A stretch of DNA of 64,000 nucleotides from Chryseobacterium sp. OV279 (GTDB lineage Bacteria; Bacteroidota; Bacteroidia; Flavobacteriales; Weeksellaceae). A program made the translations under genes and the position numbers. Below are positions 25,100 through 33,305 of the stretch, piece by piece. Location of the stretch: the NCBI RefSeq assembly GCF_900128945.1, contig NZ_FQUD01000004.1:558001-622000 (forward strand), read 5' to 3'. Within the stretch, counting starts at the first letter, position 1; each line of letters begins with the position of its first letter. The notes under the pieces are model-generated. The model did not search any database, was not told the origin of the DNA, and saw only the letters and a program-made list of their open reading frames with translations.

Positions 25100-25938
25100 C
25101 ACCTGAAAAGTTTTTGTAAAGTAATGGAGATTTTTCTTTTTATCCTATATGGAATTGAATTCTGGTATTCCAAAAGCCTGAAGATTTCCTTCTGACCGGT
25201 ATAATTTTCCGGAACCTTCATTCCGTTAATTGTTTTTATATTTCTTCGCTTCATCGCATTGAAAACGACCTGAGCAAAATATTCGTAAGATTTTGTTTTA
25301 TTCTCGTTCTGAGAAATTCCGCCTCCATGTGTTCTGTAAAGATAATTCGTCTCGTCGATAAAATAGACATCCCCTTTTTCATACATCTTTAAATACAGAT
25401 CCTGATCTTCTGAGATCTTCAGCGCAGCATTCATTTTTTCAGTCTGTTCGTAAATATCCTTTCTGAATGTGACAAAATGGGCAATCTGAATGGGATAATT
25501 AAAGAAATACGGATCTTTATTCTGAACCTGCATGGCAGATTTAAACGGAGCGATGGGCTTCAAATCCTTATCACAGCTCATAAACCGCGAATAGGCCAGG
25601 ACAACATTCTTTTTCTGTACAAATACACTGACAGCCTTTTCAATAGCATCAGGAAGAATAGCATCATCAGGGTCTACAAAACCACAGATGTCTCCCGAAG
25701 CAAGCTCGATGAGTTTACTTTTGGTAACTCCCACGCCGGAATTTTTTTCGTTTTCAAAAAATTTAAACCGTTCATCACCGGCAATGATGGCTTTTATCTG
25801 TGCCTTTTCTTCTTCAGACGAGGCGTCATCTAAAATGATGGCTTCCCAATTTTTGTAGGTCTGTGTAAGCAATGAGCCATAACAGTCTTTGAACAGCAGG
25901 GCATTATTGAAATGGGCGATAAGTACTGAGAATTTCAT
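25099..25938 (-). CDS. Glycosyltransferase, family 2 (GT-A)
   Basis: The product of 279 residues is a GT-A enzyme. SVLIAHFNN opens the nucleotide-binding strand, ILDDASS is the first acidic site and FVDPDD (about residue 95) is the metal-binding DxD-type motif. SEDQDLYLKMYEKGD holds the likely general base. A basic C-terminus (KRKISITLQKLF) may touch the membrane. It lies between a hexapeptide acyltransferase and a GT4 gene in a minus-strand run that starts at 26487. Confidence 0.9.
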   Translation of the reverse strand: MKFSVLIAHFNNALLFKDCYGSLLTQTYKNWEAIILDDASSEEEKAQIKAIIAGDERFKFFENEKNSGVGVTKSKLIELASGDICGFVDPDDAILPDAIEKAVSVFVQKKNVVLAYSRFMSCDKDLKPIAPFKSAMQVQNKDPYFFNYPIQIAHFVTFRKDIYEQTEKMNAALKISEDQDLYLKMYEKGDVYFIDETNYLYRTHGGGISQNENKTKSYEYFAQVVFNAMKRRNIKTINGMKVPENYTGQKEIFRLLEYQNSIPYRIKRKISITLQKLFR

Positions 25939-25944
25939 TTGAAT

Positions 25945-26487
25945 TTAAAGGGAATTAAATACTAAATCCTGTTTATTAACAACCTGCGTATTGGCAGGAA
26001 CATCTTTGAATATGGTACATCCTGCTCCGATGATACAGTTGTCACCTATCGTAACGCCTTTTAATACCGTGACATTGCTTCCAAGCCAGCAGTTATTGCC
26101 TATTTTTATAGGTGCTTTTGTAAATTTAGACGGATGGAGTTTGAATGTCGGAGAGGTTTCATATGTGTGGTTATGGTCATAAAGTTTGACATTTTCACCA
26201 AACAATGTATTTTCACCAATTGAGATATGCTCCAGACAGTTAATCGAGCAGAAGTTATTCATGAAAAAATGATCACCTATTTCAAGGCTGGCATCTTTCA
26301 TCACCAGAATACAGGTGTAGTTTCTGAATTCCACAGACTTTCCGATGCTTACCTTTTTTATATGGTTATCCAGGACAAATCGTCCACCCACACCCAATCT
26401 GATATTGTCAAAAAATACGTTAGGGTTTTTTCTCAGGATAGAAAGCTGCTGTCGTCTGTATATTTTCTCGAAAAAATTGTAGAACAT
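25945..26487 (-). CDS. Hexapeptide-repeat acyltransferase (WbbJ/colanic-acid type)
   Basis: The product of 180 residues has a full beta-helix of hexapeptide repeats from about residue 45 to 165 (SIGKSVEFRN, IGDHFFMNN, IGENTLFGENVKLYDHNH, IGNNCWLGSNVTVLKG, IGDNCIIGAGCTIFKD). The DHNH block carries the expected catalytic His. Such enzymes O-acetylate sugars of capsules and O-antigens from acetyl-CoA. It is the first gene of the run 26487 to 23933, with a candidate -7 element upstream. Confidence 0.85.
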   Translation of the reverse strand: MFYNFFEKIYRRQQLSILRKNPNVFFDNIRLGVGGRFVLDNHIKKVSIGKSVEFRNYTCILVMKDASLEIGDHFFMNNFCSINCLEHISIGENTLFGENVKLYDHNHTYETSPTFKLHPSKFTKAPIKIGNNCWLGSNVTVLKGVTIGDNCIIGAGCTIFKDVPANTQVVNKQDLVFNSL

Positions 26488-26525
26488 ATAGGGGCTTTTA
26501 TTTTTTTCATTTCACTTGGGTCTCA

Positions 26526-26533
26526 CAAATATA
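26526..26533 (-). promoter_or_regulatory. Candidate -7 element for the minus run starting at 26487
   Basis: On the minus strand TATATTTG matches TAnnTTTG, about 40 bases before the start. No clear -33 TTG is visible. Confidence 0.4.
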
Positions 26534-26565
26534 ATCTGTTTTTACATAAATGAAAAAAAAATATT

Positions 26566-26573
26566 TATTTTTG
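26566..26573 (+). promoter_or_regulatory. -7 element for the methyltransferase gene at 26593
   Basis: TATTTTTG followed by C matches TAnnTTTG and lies 19 bases before the GTG start. It forms a divergent promoter region with the minus element at 26526. Confidence 0.5.
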
Positions 26574-26592
26574 CGGTATTAAATACAACACA

Positions 26593-27363
26593 GTGAGTGA
26601 AATAACAAGGGTTCTCAAGACATTTATAGGGTATTTGAAAAGACCCGATCTTTATCCGGAACTGGGCCGGAAAATCATTAAAAATACAGTTAACAGAGGC
26701 AATGCTTTCAAAGGAAAGGAAAAAACCCATTCCTGGGCTGCCGGAAAAGCTGTTTCCCAGACAGAAGCTGTTTCAAAGCTGTTCGGCCGTGAGATCGATG
26801 AGTTCCGTACAGATTATGCAGAGGTATTAAAAACTGCAGCACAAAGAGAAAAAGACTGTCCCGTAAAAATGGGGGGTCCCGGAGCTTTGGAACTGCTGTA
26901 TTATGCATGTGAATTTGCCAATGCAAAAAACGTAGTGGAAACAGGGGTGGCTTACGGATGGTCTTCACTGGCTTCTCTTCTGTCGCTGGCAAAAAGAGAC
27001 GGTACACTGTACAGCTCAGATATGCCTTATCTGGCGCAGGATGGCGATCAGTATGTAGGATATGTAGTTCCTGAAAATCTTAAAAAAAGCTGGAAACTAT
27101 TCCGCTTTGCAGATAAAGAATCGTTACCTAAAATTTTTGCTGAAAATTCGGTCTTTGATGTTCTTCACTATGACTCGGATAAGAGTTACAACGGAAGAAT
27201 GTGGGCGTATGATGAGCTTTACAAACATCTGAAGAAAGGCGGTGTTTTTATCAGTGATGATATTGGTGACAATTCTGCTTACCAGGATTTTTGTGAAAAA
27301 TACAGCATAGAAACTAGGGTAGTGGAGTATGAAGGAAAGTATATCGGCGTTTTTGTCAAGTAA
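26593..27363 (+). CDS. Class I SAM-dependent methyltransferase-like protein
   Basis: The product of 256 residues starts at a GTG at 26593, placed directly after a -7 element. I see no better ATG. The SAM-binding motif I is VVETGVAYGWSSLASL (about residues 115-130), followed by acidic strand ends LYSSDMP and LHYDSDKSY, and GGVFISDDIGDN. This pattern fits the Methyltransf_24 group found in glycan loci. A likely role is O-methylation of a sugar, perhaps a chain cap recognised by the exporter. That is inference. It is followed 75 bases later by a membrane acyltransferase gene. Confidence 0.8.
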   Translation: MSEITRVLKTFIGYLKRPDLYPELGRKIIKNTVNRGNAFKGKEKTHSWAAGKAVSQTEAVSKLFGREIDEFRTDYAEVLKTAAQREKDCPVKMGGPGALELLYYACEFANAKNVVETGVAYGWSSLASLLSLAKRDGTLYSSDMPYLAQDGDQYVGYVVPENLKKSWKLFRFADKESLPKIFAENSVFDVLHYDSDKSYNGRMWAYDELYKHLKKGGVFISDDIGDNSAYQDFCEKYSIETRVVEYEGKYIGVFVK

Positions 27364-27438
27364 CTTTTAAATAAAGCCGTATTTCAGCTTTTTTATACTT
27401 AAATGAAACCATATAAGGCTGTTGAACAGCTTTCATGA

Positions 27439-28467
27439 ATGAAGATAAGCCAGATTACCTTTACCCGATTTCTTGCCGCTATAGCCATTGTTATTTCTCA
27501 TTTTAACAAGGACATGTTCGTTTATAAAACAGACTATATCGCGGATATTTTTTTGAAAGCGAATGTAGGGGTGAGCTATTTTTTTATCCTTTCCGGGTTT
27601 ATCATGATCGTGGCTTATCATAAGAAAGAGAAAATAGGGTATTTCGAATATTATAAAAACAGATTTGCGAGGATCTATCCGCTCTATGTGCTGGGATTGC
27701 TGCTTTATCTGGTGACAAGATATTCCAATTTCAGTATAGGGAAAGGCATTCTGTATCTGTTTGGACTGCAGAGCTGGATTCCCGGGAAAGCGATGATCTT
27801 AAATTTTCCGGGATGGTCTATCTCAGTAGAATTTCTGTTTTATCTGATCTTCCCGCTGCTTTATAATTATTTTTACTCCAAAAAGAATAAAAGTATCTGG
27901 GTAATAGGTATTGTTTTATGGATTGTTACCCAGGTATTTTCCCATCTGTATGCTGCTTCACCATCTTATAAAGGACCTCACACAGAAAGCCACGAATTTC
28001 TGTATTATTTTCCTCTGATGCATGTTAGTGAATTTTTAGTGGGAAACCTTGCTGGATTATTTTTTGTCAATCAGTTTAAACAAAAAAACTACGATATCCC
28101 CGTGATCCTGATCTTTGCAGCCATTATGCTGGCTCTGATCTTTGTTCCTCTTTTTTATCACAATGGACTAATGGCCGTACTCTTCATTCCGCTTATTATT
28201 TTACTCTCATGGAATAATGGGCTTGTGACCAAGCTGTTTTCATTAAAACCTCTGGAATATCTGGGCGAAGCAAGCTATGCAGTTTATATTACCCATATTC
28301 CTGTCCTGTATATTCTGAGAGAGGTTCTGAAATGGCAGAATTTTAAGCTTGATATCAATAGTGTATTCTGGATATATCTTGCGGTTCTGATCATTACTTC
28401 GATGCTGTTTTATCAATTTATCGAAAAACCGCTTAGAGATCTTCTTAAAAAGGTAAATATCAGATAA
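27439..28467 (+). CDS. Membrane acyltransferase, family 3 (OafA/YrhL type)
   Basis: The product of 342 residues is a polytopic inner-membrane protein with about 10 hydrophobic segments. The opening ITFTRFLAAIAIVISHF contains the conserved Arg and the catalytic-type His of the Acyltransf_3 family. FFILSGFIM, FARIYPLYVLG and the late EASYAVYITHIP follow in the family order. These proteins move acyl groups to extracytoplasmic glycans. A second member lies at 36245-37243. A weak hairpin in the preceding 75-base gap could separate it from the methyltransferase gene. Confidence 0.9.
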   Translation: MKISQITFTRFLAAIAIVISHFNKDMFVYKTDYIADIFLKANVGVSYFFILSGFIMIVAYHKKEKIGYFEYYKNRFARIYPLYVLGLLLYLVTRYSNFSIGKGILYLFGLQSWIPGKAMILNFPGWSISVEFLFYLIFPLLYNYFYSKKNKSIWVIGIVLWIVTQVFSHLYAASPSYKGPHTESHEFLYYFPLMHVSEFLVGNLAGLFFVNQFKQKNYDIPVILIFAAIMLALIFVPLFYHNGLMAVLFIPLIILLSWNNGLVTKLFSLKPLEYLGEASYAVYITHIPVLYILREVLKWQNFKLDINSVFWIYLAVLIITSMLFYQFIEKPLRDLLKKVNIR

Positions 28468-28473
28468 AATCTT

Positions 28474-28481
28474 TATTTTTG
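28474..28481 (+). promoter_or_regulatory. Candidate -7 element upstream of the FkbH cassette
   Basis: TATTTTTG matches TAnnTTTG just after the acyltransferase stop, 24 bases before the small ORF at 28505. It suggests that the FkbH-ACP-MBOAT run has its own promoter. Confidence 0.45.
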
Positions 28482-28504
28482 TAATCAAACAACACAAAGA
28501 AAAA

Positions 28505-28618
28505 ATGACAAACGTTCCCATTACTTATATATACAGCGAAAATCCCGGACTTCGGGACGCCTGTAAAACGAACAATAAACAACTGATAGAATTGGGAGCC
28601 GGTACATTCATATTTTAA
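28505..28618 (+). CDS. Candidate 37-residue small ORF in the FkbH cassette leader
   Basis: An ATG at 28505 opens 37 codons ending TAA at 28618 (it begins MTNVPITYIYSENP). It sits between a -7 element and the FkbH-like gene, 16 bases upstream of that start. I do not recognise the peptide. The codon choice looks like coding sequence, but a small hairpin (TCCCG/CGGGA, 28543-28557) lies inside, so this may instead be an untranslated leader or a gene remnant. Confidence 0.35.
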   Translation: MTNVPITYIYSENPGLRDACKTNNKQLIELGAGTFIF

Positions 28619-28634
28619 TAAAATAAAAGAATTC

Positions 28635-30362
28635 ATGTACAAAACGTTTTCAGAACTGAAAAAAGAACTCCGCAGAGAAATCCCTCAGCTTAAGAAAATC
28701 AAAATCGCATTACTGGGCGACACCGCTACTCAGTTTCTCAATATTGCTTTGAGAGGAACCGCTGTGAATGATGGTTTTGACTTTGAAATTTTTGAGGCAG
28801 ATTTTGGTCAGATTTCAAGACAAATCCTGGATCCTACCTCAGAATATTATGAGTTTAATCCGGATTATACCATCATCTTTGAATCTACCCATAAATTATT
28901 AAGTCAATATTATAAATCATACGATTCACAGGCTATTTTCGCGGAACAGAAGATCTCCTATATCGAGGATCTGTACCGCACGATCCAGAGCAGAACCAAA
29001 AGCAGAGTGATCTACTGTAATTTTCCGGGAATAGACAATCAGGTCTTTGGAAACTTTGCAGGTAAGATAGAATCTTCCTTTGTTTTTCAGTTGAATAAAC
29101 TTAACTATCTGCTGTCTGCACAGATTGCTATGCACCATGATAATTTCTTTATTGCGGATCTTCTTTCAATCCAGAATAAATGGGGGCGAGACTTTATGTT
29201 CTCACCAAGTATTTATGTGAACACCGAAATGGTGCTTTCACTGGATGCGCTGCCGATTGTAGCACATCATATCACCGGCATTATTTCCTCTCTTGAAGGG
29301 AAGTTTAAGAAATGTCTGATCCTGGATCTGGACAATACGACCTGGGGCGGAATCATCGGAGATGACGGACTGGAGAAAATACAGATCGGAAGCCTGGGGA
29401 TTGGAAAAGCATTTACTGAGTTTCAATACTGGATCAAGGCCCTTCAGAGAAGAGGTGTGATCCTTGCCGTTTGCAGTAAAAATGATGAAGATAAAGCCAG
29501 AGAACCTTTCGAAAAACATCCGGATATGGTCCTTAAAATGGAAGATATTGCCGTTTTCGTAGCCAATTGGGATAATAAAGCGGATAACATCAGAAAGATC
29601 CAGAGCATCCTGAATATCGGATTCGATTCTATAGTTTTTCTGGACGACAATCCTTTTGAAAGAAATATTGTCAGAGAAAACCTTCCCGAAGTCTGCGTTC
29701 CTGAATTACCGGAAGATCCTGCAGGGTATCTCGAATATTTATATGGTCTGAATCTTTTTGAAACAGCGAGTTTCTCAGAAAATGATGCGGAAAGAACAAA
29801 ACAGTACCAGGTAGAAGCACAAAGAGCTGTGGATCTGGACAGTTTTACCAATGTGGAAGACTTTCTGAAGAGCATGAATATGACGTCTGATGTAAAAGCA
29901 TTCGACAGTTTTTCAAAACCAAGAGTTTCCCAGCTGACCCAACGTTCCAACCAGTTTAATCTGAGAACGGTAAGGTATGCGGAACAGGATGTAGATCTTC
30001 TGATTAAATCTGATGATCATTACACCCTGTCATTCACTCTGAAAGATAAATACGGAGACAACGGGCTGATCTGTGTGATCGTCCTGGAAAAGAAAAGTCC
30101 AGAAACCCTGTTTATCGATACATGGCTGATGAGCTGCCGGGTCCTGAAAAGAGGAATGGAAGACTTCACGCTGAACACCATCGTAGAAACAGCAAAGAAA
30201 AACGGATATCAATATGTAGTTGGAGAATATCTCCCGACGGCTAAAAACCAGATGGTAAGAGACCATTATGAAAGACTGGGGTTTTCAGCTAAGGAAGATC
30301 AATGGATTTTAAACGTAAATGAATACCAAACTAAAGAAGTTTTTATAAATCCCAACCTATGA
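28635..30362 (+). CDS. FkbH-like protein (HAD-IIIC domain with N- and C-terminal extensions)
   Basis: The product of 575 residues has three parts. Residues 1-220 resemble the SGNH-like N-terminal region of FkbH-type proteins. The HAD-IIIC domain begins with LILDLDNTTWGG (Asp231 and Asp233) and continues with CSKND and FLDDNPFER. The C-terminal GNAT-like part contains QLTQRSNQFNLRTVRY, a hallmark of this family. Known FkbH relatives take 1,3-bisphosphoglycerate and load a glyceryl unit on an ACP. An ACP gene lies two genes downstream, and the next gene overlaps by four bases (ATGA), which supports such a role here. Confidence 0.9.
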   Translation: MYKTFSELKKELRREIPQLKKIKIALLGDTATQFLNIALRGTAVNDGFDFEIFEADFGQISRQILDPTSEYYEFNPDYTIIFESTHKLLSQYYKSYDSQAIFAEQKISYIEDLYRTIQSRTKSRVIYCNFPGIDNQVFGNFAGKIESSFVFQLNKLNYLLSAQIAMHHDNFFIADLLSIQNKWGRDFMFSPSIYVNTEMVLSLDALPIVAHHITGIISSLEGKFKKCLILDLDNTTWGGIIGDDGLEKIQIGSLGIGKAFTEFQYWIKALQRRGVILAVCSKNDEDKAREPFEKHPDMVLKMEDIAVFVANWDNKADNIRKIQSILNIGFDSIVFLDDNPFERNIVRENLPEVCVPELPEDPAGYLEYLYGLNLFETASFSENDAERTKQYQVEAQRAVDLDSFTNVEDFLKSMNMTSDVKAFDSFSKPRVSQLTQRSNQFNLRTVRYAEQDVDLLIKSDDHYTLSFTLKDKYGDNGLICVIVLEKKSPETLFIDTWLMSCRVLKRGMEDFTLNTIVETAKKNGYQYVVGEYLPTAKNQMVRDHYERLGFSAKEDQWILNVNEYQTKEVFINPNL

Positions 30363-31264
30363 AAATAGAACAACTCATTGAAGGAATTGCAGCTAAAAAT
30401 ACCATTCATGGCAAAAAGCTTCAAAAGAATTTTTCTTTACTGAAAGAAGAAAAAAACTATATATCCGATTATACTGTTTTTATGGACAAGTATAAAGGAA
30501 TTCTTGAAAAAGAAAACCTCACTTTTGATGATTCTATCAATTATTACCTAAAAATGATTGGTGATTTTAATGAAGAAATGCTGGATTTCGTGAGAACCGG
30601 AAAATACAGAAACACTTCATTTGATGATGTGAACAGGGCGATGTATAACAATCCCGATGTGATGGTTTCTCATATGCACGGGCTATTGCTTTCACAGTTT
30701 CTTTGGAAACATCACTATTCTGTTTATCAGTATTTTAAAAACAATATTCAAAAGTATACTCCAGTAAAAACGTATCTTGAAATTGGTGCCGGACACGGTC
30801 TGTATCTTGAGGCTGCGATGGAAAAAATTGGGGACGACTGTACTTTTGAAGCCCTCGATATCAGTGAATCTTCACTTGAACTCACCAAAAGCCTTATAAA
30901 AAGCGATAAAGTTCTTTATCATCTTAAAAATGTATTCGATTACGGGGATGATGAGAAGAAGGATTTTATTACAATGGGTGAAGTTCTGGAACATGTGGAA
31001 GATCCTTTATCATTATTAAAGAAAATCAAGAACTTAATAAAACCGGAAGGAACCATCTTTATTACAACGCCTACCAATGCGCCTTCAATGGATCATATTT
31101 ATCTTTTTAATACCGTTCAGGAGATCAGGGATTTGATTGATGAAGCCGGTTTGGAGATCGTCAGTGAAAGCTATTTTGTAAGCGAAGATGTCGATCTGGA
31201 GAAAGCAGAAAAAAGAAAGATTGCTACATTGTATGCATCATTTTTAAAAATAAAAAATATTTAA
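30359..31264 (+). CDS. Class I SAM-dependent methyltransferase
   Basis: The product of 301 residues has an N-terminal helical extension of about 130 residues and then a Methyltransf_11/23-type domain. Motif I is YLEIGAGHGLYLEAAM (about residues 138-153), followed by ALDISESSLEL, MGEVLEHVEDP and GTIFITTPTNAP. It is coupled to the FkbH-like gene by an ATGA overlap and followed six bases later by an ACP. It may O-methylate the ACP-bound three-carbon unit, as in methoxymalonyl-type pathways, or the glycan itself. Sequence alone does not decide. Confidence 0.88.
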   Translation: MKIEQLIEGIAAKNTIHGKKLQKNFSLLKEEKNYISDYTVFMDKYKGILEKENLTFDDSINYYLKMIGDFNEEMLDFVRTGKYRNTSFDDVNRAMYNNPDVMVSHMHGLLLSQFLWKHHYSVYQYFKNNIQKYTPVKTYLEIGAGHGLYLEAAMEKIGDDCTFEALDISESSLELTKSLIKSDKVLYHLKNVFDYGDDEKKDFITMGEVLEHVEDPLSLLKKIKNLIKPEGTIFITTPTNAPSMDHIYLFNTVQEIRDLIDEAGLEIVSESYFVSEDVDLEKAEKRKIATLYASFLKIKNI

Positions 31265-31269
31265 GCACT

Positions 31270-31509
31270 ATGAATAAGAACGAAATTTTATCAAAACTGT
31301 CAGAAATTTTCCGTGAAGAATTAGACAATGAAGAAATTACTTTAACCGCTGAAACTACGGCAAACGATGTGGAAGAATGGGATTCCCTTTCTCATATTCA
31401 ATTAATCGTAGCGGTAGAAAGAGCTTTTGGAATTCGTTTCACTTCTTCAGAGATCCAGACCTGGAATAATGTAGGAGAAATGGCAGACTCTGTTGCTGCA
31501 AAGCTGTAA
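31270..31509 (+). CDS. Acyl carrier protein (cassette 2)
   Basis: The acidic product of 79 residues has the attachment Ser in VEEWDSLSHIQL (about residue 38), the canonical DSL motif. Helix 3 region WNNVGEMADSVAAKL closes the protein. It lies among FkbH-like, methyltransferase and VOC genes and overlaps the VOC gene by one base. It is the expected carrier for the unit loaded by the FkbH-like protein. Confidence 0.92.
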   Translation: MNKNEILSKLSEIFREELDNEEITLTAETTANDVEEWDSLSHIQLIVAVERAFGIRFTSSEIQTWNNVGEMADSVAAKL

Positions 31510-31889
31510 TGAAGTTTCACCACATAGGAGTTGCCTGTAAGGATTTACAGGCAGAACTCCAGAATATCAGGAAGCTGCACACGATCATAGAAGAAACTCC
31601 CGTTGTTTTTGACCCGAAACAGGAAGCAGAATTATGCATGATTATGGTTGAAGACGGTCTTAATATTGAGCTTGTTTCCGGAAAACCGGTAGAAAATCTT
31701 TTGAAAAAAAGAATTTCATACTACCACATCTGCTATGAAGTGGAAGATATTGAAGCCACGATAGAAGACCTTACAGAAAAAGGAGGAATGCTCATCTCAC
31801 CCCCAAAAGAAGCCATACTTTTCAATAACAGGAAGGTTGCTTTTTTAATGCTTTCTTATGGAATTGTTGAACTTTTAAACAGTAACTGA
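31509..31889 (+). CDS. VOC-fold protein (glyoxalase/methylmalonyl-CoA-epimerase-like)
   Basis: The product of 126 residues has two beta-alpha-beta-beta-beta units. It opens MKFHHIGVACKDL, where His5 is a typical metal ligand. NIELVSG supplies a Glu ligand, YYHICYEV a second His and GIVELLNSN a final Glu. This matches the vicinal-oxygen-chelate pattern of epimerases and glyoxalases. In this cassette it may epimerise or isomerise the ACP-bound acyl unit. It is one base into the ACP stop and two bases before the MBOAT gene, so translation is likely coupled. Confidence 0.82.
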   Translation: MKFHHIGVACKDLQAELQNIRKLHTIIEETPVVFDPKQEAELCMIMVEDGLNIELVSGKPVENLLKKRISYYHICYEVEDIEATIEDLTEKGGMLISPPKEAILFNNRKVAFLMLSYGIVELLNSN

Positions 31890-31891
31890 CG

Positions 31892-33304
31892 ATGCAGTTT
31901 ACCTCATTAATATTTGTGCTCTTCTTTTCCGTTTTTTTTGCCATGTATTGGTGGGTTTTAGGGAAAAATCTTAAAGCACAAAATATATTTCTGCTGCTGG
32001 CAAGCTATATCTTTTATGCGTATTGGGACTGGAGATTTCTCACACTGTTGATAGGAAGTTCTGCTATCATTTACTTTCTGGGCCTAAAAATTGCTGAAAA
32101 AGGTCCTAAGACAAAGCTTTGGGTCAATCTCGGTTTAATCTTTTCTATGGGAACACTGTTATATTTTAAATATTTCAATTTCTTTATTGAATCTTTTACC
32201 GACCTGTTTGGGATTAAAAATGATCTGACCTTAAAAATCATTCTGCCGCTTGGAATCAGTTTTTATACGTTTAGAATGATCAGTTATCTGATTGACATCA
32301 AGAATAATAAACTGAAAGCTGAGACTGATGCTTTGGCCTTCTTTAATTATATTTCTTTTTTTCCAAGCATGACTTCCGGACCTATTGATAAAGGTGGATT
32401 ATTGCTTCCTCAACTTAAAAAAGAAAGAGTTTTTACGTTAGAAAACGGCTCGGATGCCGCAAGACAGATTTTATTCGGGGCTTTTAAAAAATTAGTGGTT
32501 TCCAATACCATTGCTCCTATAACTCAGAATATTTTTGCCAATTACGAACATCTTTCAGGAAGTACCGTTGCTTTTGGAGCGATACTTTTCCTTTTTCAGA
32601 TGTATGCAGATTTTTCAGGGTATTCGGATATGGCTATAGGTTTTGCTAAACTTTTAGGTTTCAAAACGACCAAGAACTTTGCTTTTCCTCTATTTGCCCA
32701 GAATATCGCTGACTACTGGAGAAAATGGCACATCTCTCTGACCTCATGGCTTACGGAATACGTATTTACACCATTGGTCATTGCTTTTCGTGATTATGAT
32801 AAAAAAGGATTGTTGCTCGCCGTATTCCTCAATTTTGTCATCATAGGTTTCTGGCATGGTGCGAATTGGACGTTTATCTGTTATGGCGCGCTACAGGGGC
32901 TGTATTATATCCCTCTGGTGGTTAATAATCAGATCAACAAGAAGAAAAAGTTATCTAAAAACTTCCCGACATTTAAAGAATTGGGGAATATTTTTTATAC
33001 GATGACTTTAGTTTGTTTTGCATTAATCTTATTTGTGGCTCCAGGTTTAAAAGAAGCTTTTGGGATGTACGGAAAGATCTTTAGTCTATCGCTTTTTTCA
33101 ATCCCACAGTTTATTAAAATTAAAATTTTGGCCTTAATAGCCATCGTCGTTTTAATTGACTGGATCAACAAAGATCAGGAACACGGGCTTGATATCAAAA
33201 GACTGAATCCTTTGGTAAGAAGAGGGATGTATGTTTTTCTGATCTTCCTCATCATGTATTACGGAGTATTTTCCAACGGTAGCTTTATTTACGAACAGTT
33301 TTAA
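31892..33304 (+). CDS. MBOAT-family membrane O-acyltransferase (AlgI-like)
   Basis: The product of 470 residues has about 11 hydrophobic segments. MBOAT signatures are visible: FFPSMTSGPIDKGG, the LFQMYADFSGYSDMAIG block, YWRKWHISLTSWL and FWHGANWTF with the catalytic His322. AlgI-like proteins hand acyl groups across the inner membrane to exported polysaccharides and work with a periplasmic SGNH/AlgJ-type partner. Such a partner gene follows two bases later. Here the acyl donor may be the ACP of this same cassette. Confidence 0.93.
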   Translation: MQFTSLIFVLFFSVFFAMYWWVLGKNLKAQNIFLLLASYIFYAYWDWRFLTLLIGSSAIIYFLGLKIAEKGPKTKLWVNLGLIFSMGTLLYFKYFNFFIESFTDLFGIKNDLTLKIILPLGISFYTFRMISYLIDIKNNKLKAETDALAFFNYISFFPSMTSGPIDKGGLLLPQLKKERVFTLENGSDAARQILFGAFKKLVVSNTIAPITQNIFANYEHLSGSTVAFGAILFLFQMYADFSGYSDMAIGFAKLLGFKTTKNFAFPLFAQNIADYWRKWHISLTSWLTEYVFTPLVIAFRDYDKKGLLLAVFLNFVIIGFWHGANWTFICYGALQGLYYIPLVVNNQINKKKKLSKNFPTFKELGNIFYTMTLVCFALILFVAPGLKEAFGMYGKIFSLSLFSIPQFIKIKILALIAIVVLIDWINKDQEHGLDIKRLNPLVRRGMYVFLIFLIMYYGVFSNGSFIYEQF

Positions 33305-33305
33305 T

